Below the pieces are notes generated by a model that had not been told where the DNA came from, did no database searches, and worked only from the letters and a program-made list of their open reading frames with translations. Positions 1-7,100 of a stretch of DNA of 20,579 nt are shown here, in pieces. Source of the stretch: a virus; IMG/VR virus record IMGVR_UViG_3300001798_000019, positions 1 through 20,579 of that record; one strand, given 5' to 3'. Each line of letters opens with the position of its first letter. Position 1 is the first letter of the stretch. Both the position numbers and the translations under genes were made by a program.

Positions 1-280
1 GTTGACTTGAAGAGCCCCTTTTTCCCGTTCCGTACTCTCCGAATATATCATAATTAGTTCCGCTGATAAAATTTATCTCTTTCTTTTCCGGAGAAACATC
101 AACCCTCTGAGAAGTGACTTTATTTAGGGAATTTCCCGTCCTGAACCATCTCTTTTTAATGGAATTCTGAATTCCCTTTAAGCCAATATCTTCGATTTTC
201 AAAGAAGCCCGATTCATTGCTTGATAGAATCGAGATTTGATTTTCAATAATTTCTGAGGAATTTTAACGGTTATTCTCAT
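1..280 (-). CDS. Partial tail-completion protein, HK97 gp10-like
   Basis: This open frame starts with ATG at 280 (MRITVKIPQKLLKIKSRF) and runs off the window edge after 93 codons, so only the N-terminal part is visible. It has a basic N-terminal helix and then the stretch YDIFGEYGTGKRG near the end of the visible part. That resembles the 'Y..Y.EfGT' signature of HK97 gp10-type proteins, which sit at the head-tail joint or tail terminus of siphophages and myophages. It lies 5 nt downstream of the preceding small connector-like gene, the usual place for this family after the capsid and connector genes. The assignment rests on motif and gene order only. The remainder lies beyond base 1. Confidence 0.6.
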   Translation of the reverse strand, partial: MRITVKIPQKLLKIKSRFYQAMNRASLKIEDIGLKGIQNSIKKRWFRTGNSLNKVTSQRVDVSPEKKEINFISGTNYDIFGEYGTGKRGSSSQ

Positions 281-285
281 TAATT

Positions 286-612
286 TTATAATGGTAAAAG
301 TTCAATAATCCATTCTCGTGTTTCTCCGATTGGAGCATCTTTATCAGTTACCTTATATTCCCTCAGATTCACTTTCGCAGTGTCCATAGTCGCGAGTATC
401 TGGGAACGTGTTCCCTCAATATCAGCAACGGACAATCTATAAAATTTCTTTCCTCCAGAGGGTCTTTGGTCGACTTGTTCAAAGAACCAGCCATCCGGAA
501 TATCAGACCAAGAACCGGAACCTTTTTTCACGCTCAAAGTCGAATCTTCACCTAATTCGAGGATTCGATTCACTTCCAATTCTGTAAATATTGCTTCTGT
601 TAGATTAGGCAT
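286..612 (-). CDS. Putative head-tail connector/stopper protein (108 aa)
   Basis: A 108-residue soluble protein with no membrane segment or cysteines. It lies between the 139-aa connector-like gene (9 nt upstream) and the gp10-like tail-completion gene (5 nt downstream). The N-terminal MPNLTEAIFTEL helix is followed by a predicted beta-rich body (STLSVKKGSGSWSDIPDGWFFEQVD) and a C-terminal strand EWIIELLPL. Size and position fit a head-closure (stopper) protein of the kind found after the adaptor gene in siphovirus neck modules. I recognise no family-specific motif, so the role is inferred from synteny. It could also be a tail-terminator subunit. Confidence 0.5.
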   Translation of the reverse strand: MPNLTEAIFTELEVNRILELGEDSTLSVKKGSGSWSDIPDGWFFEQVDQRPSGGKKFYRLSVADIEGTRSQILATMDTAKVNLREYKVTDKDAPIGETREWIIELLPL

Positions 613-620
613 TTAATTAA

Positions 621-1040
621 TCAAAAGCTCCTCGATGAAGGAACGGAGTTCGAGGATTCAGAGAAATAAATTCTATCCAAATCCGCCAATTCTTCATCAG
701 TCAAACTCGGAAGCTGGAGCATTCTCCGGACTTCCCTTCGTAAATCCATCTTGTCCCGTGTATTATCGAAATCCGAGCCACGTTTTCCGCCCTTTACTTT
801 AACAGTTCCATCGAGGAACTTATCAAAATAAACTTTCACGTGAGACCTCATCAGCTTTCTTTCTGATTGTTCCTCATCAGGAAGGACAACGGGCGGGTCT
901 TGGTCATCGAAAAGGGTTAAAAGAGGAACGAGATTTTTTATCTCGGAGAAACTTTTATCAATTACGATTCTCCGGATATAAGTTAGCTCCTGAGTTGTGA
1001 ACTCTCCTCCCGAAAGAGCTTCAATCTGAGTTTGCTTCAT
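621..1040 (-). CDS. Putative head-tail adaptor/head-completion protein (139 aa)
   Basis: A 139-residue, largely helical, charged protein (MKQTQIEALSGGEFTTQELTYIRR...) just downstream of the HhH-containing structural-module gene and just upstream of the 108-aa connector-like gene. The middle part has a short conserved-looking segment (LMRSHVKVYFDKFLDG) and the C-terminus is Ser-rich. Head-tail adaptors of the gp6/gp15 type are small helical proteins at this position between capsid and tail genes, which is the basis for the call. No diagnostic motif is visible, so this is a context-based hypothesis. The gene lies in the same tight cassette as its neighbours and is probably co-translated with them. 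Confidence 0.45.
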   Translation of the reverse strand: MKQTQIEALSGGEFTTQELTYIRRIVIDKSFSEIKNLVPLLTLFDDQDPPVVLPDEEQSERKLMRSHVKVYFDKFLDGTVKVKGGKRGSDFDNTRDKMDLRREVRRMLQLPSLTDEELADLDRIYFSESSNSVPSSRSF

Positions 1041-1104
1041 AAAAATCCCGCTCCCTTTTTCCTCTCCTCATCAAAATTAAAAATCTGTAACCCCCATTCC
1101 AGAT

Positions 1105-1569
1105 TTATTTTAATTCAGAAAGGAAAAGACCGATTTTCGTTGCCTTGACGCCGCCGATGCCTTCAATCTTCAAAATATCTTCCTCAGAAGCATTCTTTAA
1201 TTTTTCGATGGTGTCCAATCCTCCGGAGATTAATAATTCTCTTTCCGGAGTGTTTTCCGGAAGCTCCGTCGCTTCTCCGGTTTCTTCCTCTGATTCCTCA
1301 TCAGTTGAATCCGTTCCCTGACCGGGCGCCGTTAATTTCTGAAAATCTTCCTCTTTCTTTTCTGCATCGGCTTTTGCTTCAAGAAAGGCTTCATTCTGGA
1401 GAGTTTGGCTTGTAATTTTCCCTCGACCTTCTTTTTGAAATCTTTTGGCGGTTTCTTTATCGAGAGGCCAAAGCCCCCTTCCATAATGGAGCTGATTTTT
1501 CGGGTCATTAAAATTTTCCTTGACCTCGAATTCAACCATTTGAACTTTTTCTGTGTTTTCCTCTGACAT
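1105..1569 (-). CDS. Structural-module protein with C-terminal helix-hairpin-helix (154 aa)
   Basis: The first ~50 residues (VEFEVKENFNDPKNQLHYGRGLWPLDKETAKRF) form a compact domain of the type often found in small phage head or tail-joining proteins. A long acidic, Glu/Thr-rich linker follows (about residues 65-105). The last ~45 residues are a helix-hairpin-helix: LDTIEKLKNASEEDILKIEGIGGVKATKIGLFL, with the IEGIGGVKA hairpin typical of HhH DNA-binding motifs. HhH tails on small proteins next to the major capsid gene are seen in a number of phages and may contact DNA or the portal ring; that role is inference. The start at 1569 follows a GAGGAGAA ribosome-binding site. It lies 152 nt downstream of the capsid gene and its probable terminator. 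Confidence 0.6.
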   Translation of the reverse strand: MSEENTEKVQMVEFEVKENFNDPKNQLHYGRGLWPLDKETAKRFQKEGRGKITSQTLQNEAFLEAKADAEKKEEDFQKLTAPGQGTDSTDEESEEETGEATELPENTPERELLISGGLDTIEKLKNASEEDILKIEGIGGVKATKIGLFLSELK

Positions 1570-1621
1570 ATCTTAATTTCTCCTCAATTTATTAAATTCT
1601 TGCTGGGAAGTCGGCTCCATA

Positions 1622-1645
1622 AATCGAGCCTAATCGTCTTTTATC
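1622..1645 (-). repeat. 24-nt direct repeat, copy A
   Basis: An exact 24-base match to 15499-15522 in the same orientation, read on the minus strand as GATAAAAGACGATTAGGCTC plus four bases. The flanks also share scattered similarity (ATCATGA and AAGGA upstream). Both copies lie in short non-coding gaps just upstream of a minus-strand gene (154-aa gene here, 53-aa gene at copy B). That placement fits a regulatory element such as a phage promoter or a protein-binding leader sequence, but no sigma-70-like hexamers are clear. Confidence 0.6.
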
Positions 1646-1661
1646 CTTATCTCCTCATGAT

Positions 1662-1707
1662 GATATTCAGGAAAGATTTACCTTTCGGGAAACCCTCCCT
1701 GAATATC
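1662..1707 (-). terminator. Inverted repeat downstream of the capsid gene, possible terminator
   Basis: A 10-bp perfect inverted repeat, gatattcagg (1662-1671) and cctgaatatc (1698-1707), encloses a 26-nt loop. It begins 15 nt after the major capsid stop codon. No U-run follows the stem on the minus strand, so intrinsic termination is not assured. It could instead be an mRNA-stabilising hairpin or processing site that sets capsid expression apart from the next gene. Confidence 0.45.
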
Positions 1708-1721
1708 GAATCATCAAGGGA

Positions 1722-2861
1722 TTAGCTCATCAATTGGGATGAAGCGACTGCGAGGCGTTTTTCCGCTTCCAGAACCGGTAAGAAATTATCTACTCCTCTC
1801 GAATAGATTTTTTCCGGTTCATTTTCCGGAACCCAGATTTTACCCCAGCGTCCGGGTCTGCCACCGCCCTCAGTTGTCGGAGCGACGTGTCCATATCCGA
1901 GACGAACCGGAGAATCCAATTCCGGAGGAACTGTCGAACCTTGACCGGCAACCATGAACACATTTGAAGAATCAATGGGTTTTCCGATTGCAACGAGCGC
2001 GCCCGGAGTAAGGAAAGGAACTTTCTTGATTCCTTCCAGATTGGAAGAATCGCGAACCGTTCCTTCCTTTCCATAAGCAATCAAAGTCAGCTGGTCTCTC
2101 GGGTCGGGCGAAGTGATATTGACGCCGTTCACTGCGATTCTTCGAGTGAAGGAAAAGACTCCCGTCGCCGTGTTCTGGGAAACGAATTGAAGCTGGTTAA
2201 CGAGAGCGTTAGCCATAATATCTCTTAACAATTTCGGATGGACAAAGAAAGCAGAAATCTCCCAATTGAGGATTTCGTAGAGCTTATAAATATCCGCCCA
2301 AAGTTGAGAAGTCGTTCCGCCGTAACGATTGTTGCCGGTTTGAGCGGACAAGAAATTCGTCGTAGGCACGCCATAATCGGCTTTCAGATTGATTCCATTG
2401 AAAGTCCAATCCAATTTGCCGGTCGTCAAGACTTGCCATTTAAGCCATTCCTCTCTATCGAGGATAGCTTGAACGATAATCTTGTTATAGAAATTCATTC
2501 CGGTTTCCTGAATCAAGGAAGTCGTGTCCTTTCTTTCAGCGGTCATTCGGAGCATCCAAGTCTGGAGTTGCCGAAGCATTCTTTCCGGAATAACTCCTCC
2601 GATTCCGATTTTACCGGTATTTCCTTTATAAGTGGACATTTCCGCATATCCACCTTCCGCAGGAACCGAATCCATTCCCTGAAGTCCGGCCATTGTGGTT
2701 TGAATCGTCAATGAGCCTCCGCTCACGTCGTATTCATCCATATTGACATTAGGAAGGATTTTGTTTCCCAGATAATCATTTGCAGGTCGGGCGCCGTTAG
2801 CAGTTTCAAAGACATCACCTGAATCTAAAGCAGCTATAGCATCCCTCAAATCAAATTCCAT
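1722..2861 (-). CDS. Major capsid protein
   Basis: A 379-residue protein in the usual size range for HK97-fold capsid subunits, without signal peptide, membrane segment or long low-complexity region. It starts MEFDLRDAIAALDSGDVFE and has a central region rich in aromatic and beta-strand residues (LYEILNWEISAFFVHPKLLRDIMANALVNQLQF). This resembles the major capsid proteins of tailed phages in which a 'hP.....i' segment precedes the A-domain. Gene order supports the call strongly: portal, scaffold-like and decoration-like genes upstream, connector-like genes downstream. The ribosome site AGAGGAGATTAAC precedes ATG at 2861. The name rests on overall character and synteny, since I cannot run a profile search. 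The strong non-coding flanks on both sides suggest separately controlled, high expression. Confidence 0.8.
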   Translation of the reverse strand: MEFDLRDAIAALDSGDVFETANGARPANDYLGNKILPNVNMDEYDVSGGSLTIQTTMAGLQGMDSVPAEGGYAEMSTYKGNTGKIGIGGVIPERMLRQLQTWMLRMTAERKDTTSLIQETGMNFYNKIIVQAILDREEWLKWQVLTTGKLDWTFNGINLKADYGVPTTNFLSAQTGNNRYGGTTSQLWADIYKLYEILNWEISAFFVHPKLLRDIMANALVNQLQFVSQNTATGVFSFTRRIAVNGVNITSPDPRDQLTLIAYGKEGTVRDSSNLEGIKKVPFLTPGALVAIGKPIDSSNVFMVAGQGSTVPPELDSPVRLGYGHVAPTTEGGGRPGRWGKIWVPENEPEKIYSRGVDNFLPVLEAEKRLAVASSQLMS

Positions 2862-2926
2862 TTTGTTAATCTCCTCTAAATAATCTTTTAATCTTTTATA
2901 GAATCAGACCTAAAAGTTTTTAGATT

Positions 2927-3568
2927 TTAAGTGTTGTCTGAATATTGAAAGAACTGCCATGAGCCACCGCGAGCTCTTAATTCCGTCTTGAAGTTGGAAT
3001 CAATCGTTGTCGATGACGCTTTAATCGCTGCCGGTAGGAGATTTTCAAAGAAATTTCCTCCAACGAAAACCCCGTAGGCTCCCATTCCATCCGAGGGCAT
3101 ATCCTCTGAAGCATCAGTCGCGAGTAAGCAGTAGCAGGTAACACCGCCGGTTGCGAGAATCGAGGGAACGATTTTCCCTGATGATAATAAATCCATTTCC
3201 GTTCCCGCAGGAATGAATTTTCCTCCTCGACCACCAAGCCAAGAAGTTTCTGTTCCTCCGAGAGCAACTCCCAAAGCTGCTACCGGAACCGTGACTTCGC
3301 CAGCGGCTGTATCAGCCGTAACTCTCGCGAATTTTGCTCCTCCGAAATCAATGACCTGTCCAGCCTTAAGTGCTTTCGGAAGCGGAAGGACTGTTATTGA
3401 AGTTGCTGCTGCTAATGCCGCCGCATTCATCGTCACAACGAAAGCACCTTTCATGAATCTATTAGTCACAAGTGACCAATCAATCTGGCGCCCATTATCC
3501 CGCTGTAAGCTATGACGACTGTGAACGAAAGGAGGCAATGAAATATCCTTAAAAGTTTCTCGAATCAT
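2927..3568 (-). CDS. Putative head decoration/fibre protein (213 aa)
   Basis: A 213-residue protein immediately before the major capsid gene. The first ~40 residues are charged and arginine-rich. The rest is Ala/Gly/Val-rich with many short beta strands (ITVLPLPKALKAGQVIDFGGAKFARVTADTAAGEVTV and SSGKIVPSILATGG), a composition typical of trimeric decoration or head-fibre proteins. The middle segment (ALKAGQVIDFGG...) looks like the small beta-tulip or SH3-like modules of capsid-stabilising proteins. Position between scaffold-like gene and capsid gene supports a head role. The Shine-Dalgarno GAGGAAATAAA precedes ATG 3568. A head-fibre and a decoration subunit cannot be told apart from sequence alone. 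Confidence 0.55.
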   Translation of the reverse strand: MIRETFKDISLPPFVHSRHSLQRDNGRQIDWSLVTNRFMKGAFVVTMNAAALAAATSITVLPLPKALKAGQVIDFGGAKFARVTADTAAGEVTVPVAALGVALGGTETSWLGGRGGKFIPAGTEMDLLSSGKIVPSILATGGVTCYCLLATDASEDMPSDGMGAYGVFVGGNFFENLLPAAIKASSTTIDSNFKTELRARGGSWQFFQYSDNT

Positions 3569-3594
3569 TATTTTATTTCCTCATTATCTAAGAA

Positions 3595-4449
3595 TTAAGT
3601 CGTTTTTGGCGGGTCAAACGGGCTGGGTTTTGAGTCCCTTTCCTTATTGAAAGTATCAACAGGTTTTTCCTTTTTGCCGTCGCCAGAATTGTTTACTTCA
3701 TTTCCGCCGGAGCCGAGATTCGGAATGTAAATATTATTTGAATCCTCCGGAGAATTATTCAGAACGATTTTTGAATCCTGATTTGGTGAAGCTTTTGTCA
3801 AGGCTTCAACTTGATAATAGGATAACCTTTTCTTTGCTACATCGAGAACGGGATGTTCCGTGACTTTGACCTCGCCGGAAGTTTCATCCTTTTCTTTCAG
3901 TCGCGCCATTGGGACTTTTACTTTCGTATCAACCCCTTTGATTTTCTGAATATCATCCTTGAGAAAGAACTCGATTCCTTCACCTTTTGTTTTATCAAAT
4001 TTCCAATCTTTCAGAACATCAAGATTTAATCCTGAATCTTTCGAGAATTGCTCCAGAGAACCCGTTTCGGAAATGTTCGTCAATTTTTCGGTCAATTGGG
4101 GAAATTCCTCGACCATTTTCTTGACGTCTTTCAGTGCCCCTAGCTCCTGATAGGCTTTCCAAGTTTTCGCTTCCTCCGGAGAAAGGACCGTTCCATCTTT
4201 GACATTCGAGGATTTAACTTTCTCCTCTAATTCCTTGATGGTTTCCTTTGCATCCTCAAGTTCCTCTTTCTTCGTCTTTAATTGATTCATCGCACGAGTT
4301 TTGTTTGCAACAGCTCCACTGGCAAAAATCTCGTCTCCTCCATCAATCGCTGACTCTTTCAAATAGTATTCGCCATTCCGCAATTCAAATTCTGAATCTA
4401 AACCATCCGGAATATCCTCTTTCTTTGAATACTTACCTTTGCATATCAT
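3595..4449 (-). CDS. Putative capsid scaffolding protein (284 aa)
   Basis: A highly charged, mostly helical 284-residue protein. A strong coiled coil lies around residues 54-80 (MNQLKTKKEELEDAKETIKELEEKV). The C-terminal third is Asn/Ser/Pro-rich and looks disordered, ending PSPFDPPKTT. The N-terminus (ICKGKYSKKEDIPDGLDSEFELRNGEYYL) is a small globular-looking segment. Scaffolding proteins are typically helical, acidic and encoded between portal and capsid genes, exactly as here. No protease motif is visible in this gene or beside it. The start is supported by TGAGGAGAAATTGAT upstream of ATG 4449. The gene is preceded by a structured 193-nt non-coding gap that may control its level. Confidence 0.6.
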   Translation of the reverse strand: MICKGKYSKKEDIPDGLDSEFELRNGEYYLKESAIDGGDEIFASGAVANKTRAMNQLKTKKEELEDAKETIKELEEKVKSSNVKDGTVLSPEEAKTWKAYQELGALKDVKKMVEEFPQLTEKLTNISETGSLEQFSKDSGLNLDVLKDWKFDKTKGEGIEFFLKDDIQKIKGVDTKVKVPMARLKEKDETSGEVKVTEHPVLDVAKKRLSYYQVEALTKASPNQDSKIVLNNSPEDSNNIYIPNLGSGGNEVNNSGDGKKEKPVDTFNKERDSKPSPFDPPKTT

Positions 4450-4473
4450 ATATCAATTTCTCCTCAGATTTTA

Positions 4474-4492
4474 TTTAGTGCCCTACACGAAA
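4474..4492 (-). promoter_or_regulatory. UAGGG-loop hairpin 1
   Basis: The minus-strand RNA reads TTTCGTG-TAGGG-CACTAAA: GUG/CAC closes the UAGGG loop, a C-U mismatch follows, then UUU/AAA. It sits 25 nt upstream of the scaffold start codon. The loop matches that of the second hairpin at 4539-4566 while the stems differ. Confidence 0.4.
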
Positions 4493-4538
4493 TGACAAAA
4501 GAAAAAGAGATATATTTCAAATAGCGAAAATTCCCTTT

Positions 4539-4566
4539 CTGATTTTGTTGCCCTACAACTTATCAG
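4539..4566 (-). promoter_or_regulatory. UAGGG-loop hairpin 2
   Basis: The minus-strand RNA forms CTGAT-AA-GTTG-TAGGG-CAAC-AAA-ATCAG: a 4-bp stem closes the loop, an AA/AAA internal loop follows, and a 5-bp stem closes the base. It shares its pentaloop with the hairpin at 4474-4492. Two stems of different sequence presenting one loop suggest recognition by a protein or another RNA. Confidence 0.4.
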
Positions 4567-4642
4567 GATTTTTAGATGTCGGGCTTGCTCGACAAGTGGC
4601 ATCTAAAGATAAAATAACTGATAAAATCTTATTTGTAAACTA

Positions 4643-6331
4643 TCATTGATTCGATGGAGGGAATCCGGAATTAGCTGGGCGGATTTCCTGAAGCTTCTTT
4701 TCCTTTCCGATTTCCTTTTCAGTCGCAGCAGCTTCCTCGTTTTCAATCAATAGATTCTCCAAAGTAGGATTATCAATGTTCAATAATACACGGGCTGTTT
4801 CTTTGGAAATGATTTTATTATTCACCATTGAAATAATAAAATTCTTTTCCTCTGGGGTTAATGGGCCAATGTCAATCTTGGAATCAAAAACGACTCGGAA
4901 ATCATCCAGACCATTTTTAGGATTTAATCCGATGAATTTCAAAATCGTTGTCAGAACCCACGAGCCTAATGAATCAATATCAGCTTTGAACTTCTTTATC
5001 CGGAGATAAAATCCTGCCATTGCCTGAATCCTCGAAACTGCCGATGCCATCGCATCTCCGGAGATGAGCTTATATTGCTGACCGGCTTCCTCAAGACAGG
5101 ATTCATAGGCTATTTGTTTCGCGAGAACGAAATTCTCCATTGGAACAGGGTCTTTAATTGTAACCTTCGGCTCGTGTCTTTCCTTTTTCCCTGATTCCAA
5201 ATCAATTTTTTCAATTCCTTTGAAATTCTGAATCATCGCTCCGCCACGTTCTAATCCTACGGGAACATCTTCCATCTTACCGGTTTTTTCATTGAGGATT
5301 TTTTCCGTTTTGAATTGAGTGTTCGTTGTAATGATTTCCTGAAATCCAGTTTCAAAAATTCCAATTGCTGCCAAAGTGAGAACAAGATTCAGGAAGGCGG
5401 ATAGCTCCATGAGCTGTTCCGAGACGAAAGGTTCTCCGGAGATTTCAAAAAATGTTGTCTCTGAATCCAGATTCAAGCCGGTTGAAATATCTTTCTTTTT
5501 CGTGTCTCGATTTTCGACTGGGGTTGAAGCAAGAGCCTCAATCGAGAATGTTTCCGTCTGTTTATCGGAAACAACTCCAATGATGGTTTTTCCGTTATCA
5601 TCGACAAAAGAGAATTCGATTATTTCCGCATCCTCGTTCGTATCATAATCCAATTTTTTCGTGTAGGAGACGATTGAAAGCTTGTCGCCCTCGTCATCCA
5701 TCATTCGCGACCGTTCCGGTTTAATGTGCTCGATTCTGATGGAATCCAGACACGTTCTAATATCATCGAGAGATAACTTATTGAGATTCTTTTTCTTTGA
5801 ATTAGGGATATAAACCCTCAGCCCTCCTCTGGAGGCGACGAGTCTCGAATTAAATGCTTTCTGGAGCTTCTGCTCAAGATTTTGTTTTTCCCAGAATTTC
5901 GAGAGGATTTTATCAATCTTGTCTTTCGTGTCCTTCAATTGGGAATCCTCCGGATTATCTGGAGGAGGGGTTTCCGGATTATCTGGATTATCCGGATTAT
6001 CCGGAGTATCTTTTATTTTCGGTTTATCGCTTTCATTCGATAATTTTTCTCCTCCCTTTTCAATATACCAATTCGGAGATTTGAGGAAGGAATCAGAGAT
6101 TGTGTTAATGATTTCACCAATGATATTTCGAGAAACGAATCTATCCTTGAACATTTTCTGAGAGTTCTGGGCAATGAGGGGCCCGAGGAATCCTTTTGAA
6201 CTTCGCCAGTAATCTCCTCGATAAGCTTTCAGAAAACTATCAAAAATTAATTTCTCATCTTTGGAAAGAGAGAGTTGCTGTTTCAAAGTATTAAATCCTA
6301 AGCTTTTCGATTTTATCAATGGATGCGTCAT
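4643..6331 (-). CDS. Portal protein
   Basis: A 562-residue protein fitting the SPP1 gp6-like portal class in length and layout. The N-terminal helical wing includes YRGDYWRSSKGFLG, then KMFKDRFVSRNIIGEIINTISDSFLKSPNWYI, a pattern common in portals ('v.N.i...v....s.l.g.p'). The stem region contains LRVYIPNSKKKNLNKL, and a long hydrophobic/helical crown segment holds ISGDAMASAVSRIQAMAGFYLRIKKFK and the C-terminal TPEEKNFIISMVNNKIISKETARVLLNIDNP, which is the usual portal tail. Portals form the dodecameric DNA gate at one capsid vertex. Residues 109-129 carry an unusual DNP repeat. The start at 6331 lacks a well-spaced Shine-Dalgarno (AAGGA lies 16 nt upstream). The gene follows the terminator at 6376-6416 and begins the virion module. 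Confidence 0.75.
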   Translation of the reverse strand: MTHPLIKSKSLGFNTLKQQLSLSKDEKLIFDSFLKAYRGDYWRSSKGFLGPLIAQNSQKMFKDRFVSRNIIGEIINTISDSFLKSPNWYIEKGGEKLSNESDKPKIKDTPDNPDNPDNPETPPPDNPEDSQLKDTKDKIDKILSKFWEKQNLEQKLQKAFNSRLVASRGGLRVYIPNSKKKNLNKLSLDDIRTCLDSIRIEHIKPERSRMMDDEGDKLSIVSYTKKLDYDTNEDAEIIEFSFVDDNGKTIIGVVSDKQTETFSIEALASTPVENRDTKKKDISTGLNLDSETTFFEISGEPFVSEQLMELSAFLNLVLTLAAIGIFETGFQEIITTNTQFKTEKILNEKTGKMEDVPVGLERGGAMIQNFKGIEKIDLESGKKERHEPKVTIKDPVPMENFVLAKQIAYESCLEEAGQQYKLISGDAMASAVSRIQAMAGFYLRIKKFKADIDSLGSWVLTTILKFIGLNPKNGLDDFRVVFDSKIDIGPLTPEEKNFIISMVNNKIISKETARVLLNIDNPTLENLLIENEEAAATEKEIGKEKKLQEIRPANSGFPPSNQ

Positions 6332-6375
6332 AGTGTGAGAATTTTAATCCTTTTTTATCAGATTTGTAAAATATG

Positions 6376-6416
6376 AAAAAAGTAGCCCGATTATAAATTA
6401 ATCAGAGCTACTTTTT
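6376..6416 (-). terminator. Rho-independent terminator, possibly bidirectional
   Basis: On the minus strand AGTAGC ... GCTACT closes an inner stem GATTA/TAATC and is followed by TTTTTT. The sequence before the stem is AAAAA, so the mirror transcript would also end in U residues. It lies between the 122-aa membrane protein gene (stop at 6450) and the portal gene. It separates the nucleotide-metabolism block from the head module. Confidence 0.85.
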
Positions 6417-6449
6417 ATTATCGCTATTCGGTTTTATCCGGAGATTCGA

Positions 6450-6818
6450 TTAACCTTCGCCGCCGTCGGTTTCTCCCTCTCCCGTTCCCGTTTCGCCCGT
6501 CCCTTCCGCCGGAATATCCGTATCAGGAAGCGCGTCCTGCGCGAGACCGAGTTCCCGTTCGATTTCGAGGAGCTCGTCCTCTGAACCGGTCACGGATTCG
6601 TTGTTCGCTTTATAATCATCAAAAGCTTGCTGAACATTTTTGAGATGTTCTTTTGCTTCCTTGACCGCCGTTAAAACGCCTTGCATTCTTGTTTCAAAAG
6701 TACCCATTTTCCTCATTAACTCCTTTATGGTTTTATAGATTAGGATTATTGACACCGTAAGACATCCGATTGAAAAAAGGATAAATATCAATGTAATAAT
6801 CAACAGTGTTCGAGACAT
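6450..6818 (-). CDS. Small membrane-anchored coiled-coil protein (122 aa)
   Basis: Residues 4-30 (TLLIITLIFILFSIGCLTVSIILIYKT) form a single strong membrane helix with a short N-terminal tail. A charged coiled-coil-like region follows (ETRMQGVLTAVKEAKEHLKNVQQAFDDYKA), and the C-terminal ~40 residues are Gly/Glu/Thr-rich and acidic (GTGETGTGEGETDGGEG), so disordered. The Ile-Gly-Cys in the membrane helix is not a convincing lipobox, because it lies deep in the helix. The architecture recalls phage i-spanin or signal-anchor proteins, but no adjacent lysin, holin or o-spanin gene is present, so I leave the function open. The ribosome site GAGGTAAAG precedes ATG 6818. A terminator follows, so this is the last gene of its transcript. 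Confidence 0.6.
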   Translation of the reverse strand: MSRTLLIITLIFILFSIGCLTVSIILIYKTIKELMRKMGTFETRMQGVLTAVKEAKEHLKNVQQAFDDYKANNESVTGSEDELLEIERELGLAQDALPDTDIPAEGTGETGTGEGETDGGEG

Positions 6819-6875
6819 TTCTTTACCTCAGATTAGAATTTAATCAAATAAATCTTTCATGTCAATCAGGGATAT

Positions 6876-7100
6876 TTAATTGACTTTCAGAAAGATAGCC
6901 TCATTTATTTCAACCCAGAATTCTTGACCTTCTACAGTTCTATCCCAGATAAAGAACTCTGAAAGAACTTCTCCCTCCGGAGAGAAGTTTGCTCCTCGAT
7001 TGGATTCAATCCTCATTAACGCCGTGATTGAATCCTCTTTCTTTTTAAGATTCAGACTCGATTTATTTATCTCATCAATTAATTTTTGAGTCAGATACAT
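6876..7100 (-). CDS. Hypothetical protein (74 aa)
   Basis: A 74-residue soluble protein beginning MYLTQKLIDEINKSSLNLKKKEDSITALMRIESNRGANFSPEGEV. An N-terminal amphipathic helix is followed by a likely beta-rich half with many aromatic residues (FFIWDRTVEGQEFWVEINEAIFLKV). The start codon overlaps the stop of the FEN-like nuclease gene (TAATG), which indicates translational coupling. I do not recognise the family. No cysteines, membrane segments or catalytic motifs are visible. Confidence 0.55.
   Translation of the reverse strand: MYLTQKLIDEINKSSLNLKKKEDSITALMRIESNRGANFSPEGEVLSEFFIWDRTVEGQEFWVEINEAIFLKVN

Larger units (their letters stand above)
4450..4642 (-). ncRNA. Structured non-coding region between portal and scaffold genes
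   Basis: This 193-nt gap has no credible open frame but nested complementarity. On the minus strand the order is: an outer helix TTATCAG/CTGATAA (4618-4624 with 4560-4566); within it an 8-bp stem TTTAGATG/CATCTAAA (4600-4607 with 4571-4578) capped by CTTG/CAAG around UCGAG; then two further hairpins with the same UAGGG loop (4539-4566 and 4474-4492). The outer helix and the 4539-4566 hairpin compete for the bases CTGAT. The portal stop and the scaffold ribosome site bound the region. It could be a leader that sets the portal-to-scaffold ratio, a protein-binding site, or a small RNA. No classical U-run terminator is seen. Confidence 0.45.

Noticed and set aside
1573-1620. Minute frame MEPTSQQEFNKLRRN before the 154-aa gene
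   Set aside because: Only 15 codons, with a weak ribosome site. It may be a leader peptide but is not distinguishable from chance.
2238-2714. Plus-strand frame of 158 codons
   Set aside because: It is fully opposite to the capsid gene, lacks a ribosome site, and has an amino-acid make-up typical of an antisense frame. Other plus-strand frames (for example near 4248, 5376, 15009 and 17104) were rejected for the same reasons.
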